Source: Merluccius polli (taxonomy: Eukaryota > Chordata > Actinopteri > Gadiformes > Merlucciidae). Taken from it: DNA of 64,000 nucleotides. Numbering within the stretch: position 1 is the first letter of the stretch; each line of letters opens with the position of its first letter. Positions 1 through 9,882 of the stretch are shown here, one piece after another. Both the position numbers and the translations under genes were made by a program. The notes below the pieces were generated by a model. It ran no database searches, was not told where the DNA came from, and saw only the letters and a list, made by a program, of their open reading frames with translations. Where the stretch lies: contig JAOPHQ010005706.1 of the NCBI GenBank assembly GCA_030340625.1, positions 87,001 to 151,000 of the forward strand, read 5' to 3'.

Positions 1-577
1 TGTAACAACTCTTGTTGTTACATCTTTCTTTGGCATCAAATCCTGACCCAGGCCCTCGTCAGATGTTGTGCTTTGGCTCTGTAGTGATATAGGGCTACTG
101 ATAATGCACTAGGTGGTGTTCACTCTAAAACACAACATTTAATTCAGGCGGAAATTAAATCTTACATTTATTCTGTGTTTTATTCACTCTGACCCAGTAG
201 CATCCACATTGATTATGTAACAACAACCTCACAGGTGTTATCTTTCTTTTGAGATTAACTTAGAAACCCTTGTCGTTGTGGAGATATAGTCTGTTGAGTT
301 TGGGTATGTTATTGTCAGCAAAATCCTGAGAAATAGGCCTAATGAGGAAGAGGTTGTTAATCTCTCTGAATTCAAACCCAACGACATGATGAATTGCCGT
401 TAGGACCCCATGCACAGTGTCTCCTCTAACATACAATAATACGTAGGCCTATAACATATGCCATTGAATAGGGGTGATTAGGCCTATTATTGTGTTAGTC
501 TCAAAATAGTGTCTAATTGTATTTTATACTGACACTAAATATACAAATATTTCCATGTCCCTACTTTTCAAGAAGTC

Positions 578-583
578 TTTATT
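578..583 (-). other. Candidate polyadenylation signal, gene A
   Basis: AATAAA on the minus strand, about 320 bp after the stop codon of gene A. The matching signal for gene B is at 9539-9544. A second AATAAA (869-874) lies only about 30 bp after the stop, so either could be used. Confidence 0.4.
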
Positions 584-900
584 ATTCATGGCCTAATAGC
601 CTTATGTTTACTGTTTTTCACATTTCTGTTTGTGATTGTATCCATACGTTAAATACATGATCAAACAAATGGAAACCAACAAGATGTCTTAACAGAGCAG
701 TTTTACAAATCACCCTTGTAAAAAAACAGGTCAAAAGCCAATTCTGTTCACAATTTTGAAGACTGTACTGTTTAAACAGTACAGTCACACATACCAGCCC
801 TAATGATCCCACAGTATATATATATTGTTGTTTGCGACGAGTGAACTTTATCAACATTTTATCATGTCTTTATTACATAGGCTAAGGTAGCCTATTATTT

Positions 901-1006
901 TTAGCCCGGTCCAGTTGAACTTGTTGTCAACTCCCCCGCCGTCTTGTCCCCCCTCTGCAAGGCGTTCATTAGGATTTGTGTTCCGCATGTCGCAAAAACA
1001 CAGCCC
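901..1006 (-). CDS. Gene A terminal exon with C-x4-C ring peptide
   Basis: The acceptor TTGTTTAG precedes GGGCTGT. The 106-nt exon encodes 34 residues and TAA. The two cysteines are four residues apart and are followed by a helix-prone stretch (TQILMNALQRGDK) and a Ser/Thr/Gly-rich end finishing in Gly. Amylin, CGRP and adrenomedullin have the same layout: N-terminal ring, amphipathic helix, C-terminal amide donor Gly. Confidence 0.7.
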
Positions 1007-4000
1007 CTAAACAAGAGGAAATACAGCTTAGAAAGATTATATTTGATTACATTTATTATATTTAATGATATTACATCGATTATATTTGATTTGATTCGAT
1101 TGATTATACTATATTATATTTGATTAGCACAATTATATTAAATTAGATTAGATCGATTATATTATATTAAATAAGATTAGATTGATTATACTATATTAGA
1201 TTTGCTGAATACAAATGAAGCCATTTGGAGTGAAACAAGGACATGCGTGTATACTTACCCGACTGTTTCCTTCCTGTAAAAAAACAACAACAGATGTAAC
1301 AACCGTCAGTGGGCATCCGTAGCCCTAGTTTTTTCGGGGTATGTCCTGCACCGTCGGCCCTTGTCTGCGGTTTTTCGGTTCGGATTCAGTGCATTGAACC
1401 GGGGATGGAGGGCCGTCGGTGAGAGAAATCGCTCTGATTGGCTGTTCAGCTTAAGCGGATCAGCGCACGAGAAGGGAAACGGAATGCGCAAAGCAGTGAG
1501 CGACTTCGCCAAGAGGGCGCTTACAAAAAGCTTGTCTCATTTTTCAATTTAACCCTAACTCCATTAAGAAGTAGCTATATTACGCAACCGTCCGCCTCCT
1601 CCATGTTAGCGGATGGGACATGGGCCAAACTAAAACATCAAAGTACACATCAGATACATTTTTTCCAAAGATGGTTAGTGTCATTTTATGCAGTTCTTAT
1701 CACACTGATGTATGTTCAAGTGTTTTTTCTGATAAGTTTGGTTTTAATTAGTTATCAGATGCTAGAAAAAGGGGGTGAGACGTCATGATTGACAGCTGCT
1801 CTGAGTGACGCATCTAGCTAATCGATTAGATCGATTAGCTAGATTATATCAAATTAGATTAGATCGATTATACTATATTATATTTGATTAGATTAGATCG
1901 ATTATACTATATTATATTTGATTAGATTAGCTCGATTATACTATATGATTAGATTAGCTCGATTATATTAAATTATATTTGATTAGATTAGCTCGATTAT
2001 ATTAAATTAGATTAGATCGATTATACTATATTATATTTGATTAGATTAGCTCGATTATACTATATTATATTTGATTAGATTAGCTCGATTATATTAAATT
2101 AGATTAGATCGATTATACTATATTATATTTGATTAGATTAGCTCGATTATACTATATTATATTTGATTAGATTAGCTTGATTATATTAAATTATATTTGA
2201 TTAGATTAGCTCGATTATATTAAATTAGATTAGATGGATTATACTATATTATATTTGATTGGATTAGCTAGACTATATTAGATTAGATCGATTATACTAT
2301 ATTAGATTTGCTGAATACAAATGAAGCCATTTGGAGTGAAACAAGGACATGGGTGTATACTTACACGTATGTTTCCATCCTGTAAAAAAACAACAACAGA
2401 TGTAACAACCGTCAGTGGGCGTCCGCAGCCCTAGTTTTTTCGGGGTATGTCCTGCACCGTCGGCCCTTGTCTGCGGTTTTTGGGTCCAATTCAGCGCATT
2501 GAACCGGGGATGGAGGGCCGTCGGTGAGAGAAATCGATCTGATTGGCTGTTCAGCTTAAGCGGATCAGCGCACGAGAAGGGAAACGGAAGTGCGCAAAGC
2601 AGCGAGCGACTTCGCCAAGAGGGCGCATACAAAAAACTCCATTAAGAAGTAGCTATATTGCGCAACCGTCTGAGCGAGAGTGGTGTGAAAATGGCAGGCG
2701 AGCACTGCTTGGTTTCGTGTTTGTACCATAGACTGTATATAAAGATGGACGGCATGACAGCTCTTCAAAAGTGAAACCAAAACATTTCGATCGCCCCCTG
2801 GTGGCTGGCTACAGTATAGCTCATAACCCCGCCTCCTCCACGTTAGCGGATGGGACATGGGCCAAACTAAAACATCAAAGTACACATCAAATACATTTTT
2901 CCCAAAGATGGTTTGTGTCAATTTATGTAGTTCTCATCACACTGATGTATGTTCAAGTGTTTTTTCTTTGGTTTTAATTAGTTATCTGATGCTATAAAAA
3001 GGGGGTGAGACGTCATGATTGAAAGGTGCTCTGAGTGACGTATCGCAATGATTGACAGCTGCTCTGGGTGACGTAGTCGTGGAGGCACCTGCGGACTTGC
3101 GAAATTGTACGTAGAGTAGGAACGTCGAGAGGAGAGTAATTTGCATTGCTAACTACCAGTTGCTAACATATTTAATGTATGTGCTAACCTAGCTAAAGCA
3201 TCGACTGTATGAGCTAAAGATAGATGATTTGGCTGTTCAAGTTGTGATGGTTGTTTAATTTCAATAATATTGAAAATGATGTTACTTATGTTTTTAGAAA
3301 TATAGTATGTTAAGATGTGTGACTTTTTAAATATGACTGTGGTTAGTTGTTGTATTTACCTTATTTTAACAACTTCTGTCGTACAACCATAGACTGTATG
3401 CGTACAACCAGCTGCAAACACCGTCGAGGTTGAAGCAACAGTTCCAGCTGGCGCGTGTATGGGCGGGATCTCGATACCGCGGCTCCGCCCCCCGATCACT
3501 ACTGCGCAGACTCTGGCTGCAAATGACGTCACCAGCGCAAGATGGCAGCGCCCATATCCGGGATATTTTGGCTTCATTTTGGTACAGTGGGAGTAAGTGG
3601 AGACGCGTTGTCCATCTTTATATACAGTCTATGGTTTGTACACATCCGCAGTCCTAAGTCGTCCGGTGTCCCTTTTTGATGACGAATACAGACTAGTGCC
3701 ATCTGCTGGTATGGAGAGATTATTTCCTCTTCACGCAGGCGCAGAACGTGGAATCAGATAGATATCCCCGATAAACAGCTCCTCAGGTTTTCTCCAGAAG
3801 GTCCCTGACCTGGATTTAAATTAGTCTTTTTGTTGTTGTTGTTGTAGTTCACGCAAAAATCCTTTTGTGACTGCCAGCAGTCCTAGTCATCATTGTATTT
3901 CTTCCCATCAAAACTCACATGAAGGTGTGATACTCCGCGGTGAGGGCGTATCGGTCTTTAGGCGGTCTTCATAGAGGACCAAAAAAAAAGATGACAGATT

Positions 4001-5166
4001 GCATATGAATATTGGTCTTCATATAAGAAAAAAAAGATTACAGATTGCATTGGATATAAATCTTGTATTAAATATGAATATTATCCTTTAATTATTATTT
4101 TAAAATCTTCTCAAAACTTGGATTCAATATGAATCTGAATATATTGTAATTTAAATGTTCTTGTCAAAACTCACCCTGTGGAGTTGCTGTTTATTGAGGT
4201 GTTATTATCATCATATTGGTCTTCAGACAGTCTTCATATGCAAAAAAAAGATTACAGATTGCATATGAATATTGGATTCAACATGAATATGAATACATAT
4301 TGTAATTTAAATGTTCTTCTCAAAACTCACCCTGCGAAGTTGCTGTTTATTGTGGTGTTATTATCATCATATTGGTCTTCAGACAGTCTTCATATGCAAA
4401 AAAAGATTACAGATTGCATATGAATATTGGATTCAACATGAATATTTATTGTAATTTAAATGTTCTTCTCAAAACTCACCCTGTGGAGTTGCTGTTTATT
4501 GTGGTGGTATTATCATCATATTGGTCTTCAGACAGTCTTCATATGTAAAAAAAGATTACAGATTGCATATGAATATTGGATTCAACATGAATATAAATAT
4601 TTATTGTAATTTAAATGTTCTTCTCAAAACTCACCCTGTGGAGTTGCTGTTTATTGTGGTGATATTATAATCATATTGGTCTTCAGACAGTCTTCATATG
4701 CAAAAAGATATTACAGATTGCATATGAATATTGGATTCAACATGAACATGAATATTTATTGTAATTTAAATGTACTTCTCAAAACTCACCCTGTGGAGTT
4801 GCTGTTTATTGTGGTGATATTATCATCATATTGGTCTTCAGACAGTCTTCATATGCAAACAAATATTACAGATTGCATATGAATCTTGCATTAAATGTGA
4901 ATGTTTCCTATATTGTCATTTGATTGTTCCCCACCCTGTGGAGTTGCTGTCCATTGGGAGAATATGTACATGTTGAATGTGTTGTCTACCGAAACGAGAA
5001 GATAAATGTTTACACAGTTCACAAGTGTTGCCTGCTGAACTCTGATCAATGCTAAATGATTTCAAAGTGGATAAACGTCTTACCTTCTTCGGTAGAAACC
5101 TGGAGGTATAGGACTCACGAAGACACAGCCCAGCAGAAGCACAACGACAGACCACGCAGGGTTCAT
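901..5166 (-). CDS. Gene A: secreted calcitonin/amylin-like prohormone with tandem exon array
   Basis: Spliced model on the minus strand: exons 5166-5084, 4985-4935, 4846-4790, 4691-4635, 4536-4480, 4387-4331, 4231-4175, 3966-3919, 2379-2365, 1273-1259 and 1006-901. All introns are GT-AG and every junction is phase 2, so the total of 603 nt encodes 200 residues plus stop with no internal stop. Residues 1-22 form a signal peptide (MNPAWSVVVLLLGC...). The middle is acidic and rich in N-glycosylation sequons, with five copies of an LSEDQYDDNNTTINSNSTG-like unit. EDQYDD could be a tyrosine-sulfation site. The last exon starts GCVFATCGTQILMNAL: a C-x4-C ring then ATC-x-TQ-x-L-x-N-x-L, as in amylin. 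It ends TGPG, so an amidated Pro is possible, as in calcitonin. No dibasic cleavage site precedes the ring, unlike known family members. The weakest splice site is the exon 2 donor (GTGGGG). The family assignment is inference; the exon structure is read directly. Confidence 0.65.
1020..2320. repeat. GATTAGATT-type AT-rich tandem repeat
   Basis: Irregular tandem repeats of an 8-20 bp unit related to gattagatt / tcgattatactatatta fill 1040-1200 and 1800-2310 inside the introns of gene A. Related tracts occur at 10020-10145 and 10295-10365 in gene B. I see no coding content in them. Confidence 0.85.
1206..3060. repeat. Local duplication of a micro-exon plus flank
   Basis: 1206-1840 and 2310-3060 are diverged direct copies separated by the AT-rich tandem repeat. 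Each copy holds one 15-nt micro-exon of gene A (1259-1273 and 2365-2379) with an identical donor (GTAAGTATACAC) and a T-rich acceptor, followed by a shared 250-bp module (about 1290-1550 and 2400-2640). The duplication therefore added an in-frame five-codon exon. Confidence 0.7.
2728..3640. mobile_element. Insert bounded by short inverted repeats
   Basis: A sequence starting CCATAGACTGTATATAAAG at 2730 recurs inverted at about 3610-3635, with a partial direct copy at 3385-3400. The span lies in the largest intron of gene A. It looks like one or more nested non-autonomous DNA elements; no transposase reading frame was found. Confidence 0.4.
4175..4846 (-). repeat. Five tandem 155-bp exon-intron units in gene A
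   Basis: Units of 149-156 bp each contain one 57-nt exon (4790-4846, 4635-4691, 4480-4536, 4331-4387, 4175-4231) plus a 92-99 bp intron. Each exon has acceptor GCATATGAAG and donor GTGAGTTTTG. Because the exons are phase 2-2, any number can be added or skipped without a frameshift. The encoded units differ at only a few positions: N/I/T after DDN, Y for the second D in one unit, NFAG instead of NSTG in another. Copy B has two such units at 12260-12313 and 12105-12161. Confidence 0.85.
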
Positions 5167-5203
5167 GGCGCTGGTCTCTTCTTTCACCTTGAAGAACAAG
5201 CAG

Positions 5204-5211
5204 TATTTATA
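5204..5211 (-). promoter_or_regulatory. TATA box of gene A
   Basis: TATAAATA on the minus strand, about 40 bp before the ATG at 5166, in the context TGTTTGTATAAATACTGC. The position implies a very short 5' UTR. Confidence 0.6.
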
Positions 5212-5377
5212 CAAACATGGGAAAGAAACTGTACTTTTGTCCAAAAGAGTGAGTAGAGCGGTTACCCCCACACTGTTCAAATATTTACTAGATCGGAAAG
5301 CGGGTCCAGTGCGTGAGGCAATCTGCATGTCGACTCAAGTCTGCCAGGGTCAGTGGTTTGGGTTAGTGGGGGTGAAA

Positions 5378-7288
5378 GGTCAGTGTGTGAAGTATAATTA
5401 TTTTACAGTTGTTCACGTTGTATAATGAAAAAGGCCAGTTTAGGGGGTATTGCCTAATTTCATTGTCCTAGACGTGCAATGCAATTCAGCGTGCCAAAGC
5501 GCCAGCTTGTTCCATCCGATCCAAGCTGTACAATTAAAATTGAACAAGGAAGTCGAGAGCTGGAAACAGAGACAGCTCGCCTTCAAAGTAAAGCAAGGTA
5601 AAAGTTGCGCGTTTTGAAGCCTGTTCGCTGCAATGGCTGCAGGAGTCAATTCAAGGAGAGCAAAACAAAATAAATAAACAAATAGCCTAAATAATTAACA
5701 TAATTCATAGCTGTTATACAGTCATTTCCCACAACTGATTGTGAATAAATTGCAAATGGGCGCAAACACTGGAATTATTATAGAGCGCTGTGATTCATGT
5801 ATGCATGTCATGATTCATTTACATATTCAACTTATTTATTTGATTAAGACTACCTAATCTGTTACTTATTAGATTAGATTCAACTTTATTGTCATTGCTC
5901 AGAGTACAAGTACAGATGCTAAACTGCATTTTGTTGTCTCTGTACTTGCAGCCTACTCTGAGAAATGACAATAGTGAGTTGAATCTAATCTAATTTAAAT
6001 GCTATATAAATAAAGGCTAGTCACCTCTCAAATAAAGTTGTGAGTATACAATACAATACAAACAAAATCTGAATCTATAAATAAATAATGTTGATAAACT
6101 TGATAAACATCATAATATTAAAAACATCACCAACAATAACAATGATTTGACTAAATGCACCTATACAGAGAATTTAGTAGTCGAATTGAAGAGGGGATGA
6201 ACGACTTGGAATAGCGGTTAGTTTTACAAGCAGGTAAATCATAACAACGCTCTGATGGCAACAGAGAAAATTCACTCCGGTGATGTTAGAACAGACTTTA
6301 ACAATACTGTTCAGACTGTTTCTGTCTTTTACTGTGAGGCTGGAGGCAGGAGACTCAATAAAAGATTGATAAAAACTATTACATCTAACACACTTTCGTT
6401 ATGTATGATACATTACTCAACTGCATCTCTGTTGCGTCTAAAATCAATAATCAGTTCCTTGGTTTTAGATACATTTAAGTCCAGGAAGTTATCATCACAC
6501 CAAAAAATTAAATCAGTGAGAGCATCCCGTGGTCTGATTGTGAGCCTTGGAGAAGGGACAGCAACGCAGCATCGTCAGAAAATGTGACCAAATAGCTGCC
6601 CTCCTGAGGGCTCCTGCATCCGTCAGTATACATAATAAAGAGTAAGGGCGAAAAGTATGCTGTATTGCCTTTTACTTACCACTGCATTCATTTTGTTATT
6701 ATATACGCCAGAGGATAATCCACCTTGTATTTATGTAGCCTAGTTAAGGGAGAGAATAGTAAAGAAACTTGAAAGATTTTTACATCGGATAGCTTAGTTG
6801 CGTTATTGTCATGACAACAGAGCCAGCAATGAAGTCAAAAGCTCAAGCTAAATCAACTCTTTCAGTTAGACTCATCACAGGTCGCAACACAATATATAGC
6901 CTTTAACGTTCACCCAAAGTAACAGATTAAGTAACCTTAATCTAATAAATACATTGATAAGTTGATACATAAATTAATTATTACATGCATACATGAATCA
7001 CAGCACTCTATAATAATTCCAATGTTCGCGCCCATTTGCAATTTATTCACAATCAGTTGTGGGAAAGTGGCAGAAATACGACTGTATTTAGTTTAGCTCT
7101 CCTTAAATTGACCGCTGCAGCCAACACACGTTCAATTTTCATTGTACATCTTGGAACAAGCTGGCGCTTTGGCGCGCTGAATTGCATTGCACGTCTAGGA
7201 CAATGAAATTAGGCGATACCCCCTAAACTGGCCTTTTTCATTATACAACGTGAACAACTGTAAATGAATTATACTTCATACACGGACC
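5378..7288. mobile_element. 1.9-kb element with long terminal inverted repeats
   Basis: The ends are inverted copies: the left starts GGTCAGTGTGTGAAGTATAA and the right, read inverted, starts GGTCCGTGTATGAAGTATAA. Similarity continues for several hundred bases (about 5378-5830 against 6990-7288). A GTGAAA direct repeat flanks the element (5372-5377 and 7289-7294), and gene B has the uninterrupted site at about 12933. This proves insertion into the gene A upstream region after the duplication. A smaller foldback (about 5868-5996) lies inside. The superfamily is not assigned. Confidence 0.8.
6260..6690 (-). pseudogene. Fragment of non-LTR retrotransposon reverse transcriptase
   Basis: The minus-strand translation, with frameshifts, shows PLLFIMYT, then FSDDAALLSLL in place of the FADD catalytic motif, then NVSKTKELIIDFRR. 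This is the palm-to-thumb order of a LINE reverse transcriptase. It is broken and lies inside the long-TIR element, so it is a passenger or a nested fragment. Confidence 0.65.
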
Positions 7289-7294
7289 GTGAAA

Positions 7295-8400
7295 CCTCTC
7301 CATTTGGGCAAAACAAAAAAATCAAAAGCCCCACAGTAACCAAAGTGAATAGGGAAGTGTCGTCTTATAAGGGATAAAACATTATGAGCAACCAAAGGTA
7401 CATTCACAGTGGGTTTGGTATTGGATAGTCATATTTGGTTGCAATTCAAAAGACACCATACTAGCTTTTCTTGGATAGGCCTCAAAACATAGAGGCTATA
7501 ACACCACCAAAGTTGTGTTCTGATCGGTCACTTGGTGATAAACTTCTGTCATTCTCTCAAACATCAAATCATTTATTTTTTGTGTTGTCCAAATATAAGT
7601 TAATATAACTAACAATCACATATCCATTTTCACAAAAACTTCCAAAAACCACACCCTAACCTAAAAACCTAAAACTTTGTTAAACTTGTTCCACAATTCA
7701 ATTCAGGGATTCAGACTTTGTCAGGGGAATGCAGTTTTAAAAAATATTTTACCGTATACGGGCAGCCCCGCCCTGTCCCAAAAGCAAAGATGTTGTAAGG
7801 CATTTAAACATGTGAGAAAGCAGCCATGTCATACACCCATAGATTCTCAACTTTTAGTCTACTATAACCATGTTTAGCTGAATGAAACACAATTCCAACC
7901 TCAAACTAAATAATGAGCATACATGCTCATTATTTAGTTTGGGGTTGGAATTGTGTTTCAATGTAACAACTCTTGTTGTTACATTGTAACAACAAGAGTT
8001 ATGTATTTCATAACTATGCATGTGCACATGCACAGCAATAGTGATCTTTTTTCCCAACATGTTATTTAGACAAATATCATATGAAAGCTGAGACTCTGCT
8101 CATTCCAACAATCAAAACCATATCACTCTGGGACTAAAACTCACAAATTACGTCTTACCGTTGTTTTTGTCATCAAATTGGGTTTCTTCACTTAAAACCA
8201 CCATAAGCAGATAATCCAGTCTGGGCAACATTTTGAATCTGGATGAAGTGAATGAGTCGGGGCAGAGCCAACCTGGTGATGGGTTAACAACATCATAGAG
8301 TTGAGTGGTGGACAGCGGGGGTACCAGGACACTGGTACTACCGTCGACCCCTCTGCTGAGATGTCTACTAAATCTCTACTAAAACCTCTCTATCTTTGCC
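7295..8400. other. Intergenic stretch between gene copies
   Basis: 7295-7650 is the displaced 5' flank of gene A, homologous to 12930-13290. 7883-7960 is a near-perfect palindrome with 38-39 bp arms. 7962-8000 holds TGTAACAAC / GTTGTTACA inverted units that also form the first 22 bases of the window. No gene is supported in 8000-8400. Confidence 0.6.
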
Positions 8401-8664
8401 CTACTTCACTTCTTTGGCATCAAATCCTGACCCAGGCCCTCATCAGATGTTGTGCTTTGGCTGTGTAGTGATATAGGGCTACTGATAATGCACTAGGTGG
8501 TGTTCACAACATTACATATAATTCAGGTGGAAATTAAATCTTACATTTATTCTGTGTTCTAGCTTTATTCACTCTGATCCAGTAGGATCCACATTGATTA
8601 TGTAACAACAACCTCACAGGTGTTATCTTTCTTTTGAGATTAACTTAGAAACCCTTGTAGTTGT

Positions 8665-9236
8665 TGTGAAAAGCAGTTTCTCTTGAAACTCTTACTCACG
8701 CATGTTCTTTAATGAAGCAATAGAAGAAGTTTTAGTTTACTCAATAATCAGTTTTATTCTTAACACCAGTAGAATGTGCAGAGTTTTACAGATATCTGGG
8801 TCCAACTATGTTTCCCTGACAGACAACAAAGTGTGTGTGTCAGTTCACGAAGTCTGAGCACCAACTATCCCTGACCCAGGATGTTATATACACAAACAGT
8901 GAAAACGTCATAAAGGGCTGGCTGTTGACGTCTTCCCCTCTCGTCCTTGTGGTGTCTGGCTCCAGCGCCAGATTGTCGCCTCCGGGTATTATCTAAAAGA
9001 TTCTTTACACGTACAGCGACAATCCTGCCTGTTTTTCGCCATCATCTGACCTCACACTATCTACTCTACACATGTCAGCAACAACGCACCCATTCCGATC
9101 CTGAGGAGCTGCCCCCATGCTTACATGCCTCTGCTCATACCTCATGACTCGGTCTTACTTCAGCAGAAAGGCACCGAGGTTAGTGTGACCCTAATTATTG
9201 GTCATATGGTAGATATAAAATATAACCATACCTTTA
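8665..9236 (-). mobile_element. LTR-like insertion (possible solo LTR)
   Basis: This 572-bp segment is absent from copy A and is flanked by TTGT direct repeats (8661-8664 and 9237-9240). On the minus strand it has a TATATAAC box near 8888 and AATAAA near 8757, then ends in TTTTCACA. That order fits an LTR with U3, R and U5. The other end is TAAAGG rather than TG, so the LTR call is tentative. Confidence 0.5.
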
Positions 9237-9882
9237 TTGTGGAGATATAGTCTGTTCAGTTTGGGTATGTTATTGTCGGCAAAATCCTGAGAAATAGGCC
9301 TAATGAGGAAGAGGTTGTTAATCTCTCTGAATTCAAACCCAACGACATGATGAATTGCTGTTAGGACCCCATGCACAGTGTCTCCTCTAACATACAATAA
9401 TACGTAGGCCTATAACATATGCCATTGAATAGGGGTGATTAGGCCTATTATTGTGTTAGTCTCAAAATAGTGTCTAATTGTATTTTATACTGACACTAAA
9501 TATACAAATATTTCCACATCCCTACTTTTCAAGAAGTCTTTATTATTCATAGCCTAATAGCCTTATGTTTATTGTTTTTCACATTTCTGTTTGTGATTGT
9601 ATCCATACGTTAAATACATGATCAAACAAATGGAAACCAACAAGATGTCTTAACAGAGCAGTTTTACAAATCACCCTTGTAAAAAAACAGCCACACCTGA
9701 AGCATGACCCGGTCAAAAGCCAATTCTGTTCACAATTTTGAAGACTGTACTGTTTAAACAGTACAGTCACACATACCAGCCCTAATGATCCCACAGTATA
9801 TATATATTGTTGTTTGCGACGAGTGAACTTTATCAACATTTTATCATGTCTTTATTACATAGGCTAAGGTAGCCTATTATTT

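Noticed and set aside
618..857. 79-residue minus-strand frame, repeated as 86 residues at 9579-9839
   Set aside because: It lies downstream of the gene A and B stop codons and differs by an indel between copies; it is best explained as 3' UTR.
901..5166. SCPP (calcium-binding phosphoprotein) identity for gene A, based on the secreted acidic repeats
   Set aside because: SCPP introns are phase 0, whereas all introns here are phase 2, and the Cys-ring last exon does not fit.
6255..6587. 110-residue plus-strand frame
   Set aside because: Antisense to a recognisable reverse transcriptase fragment.
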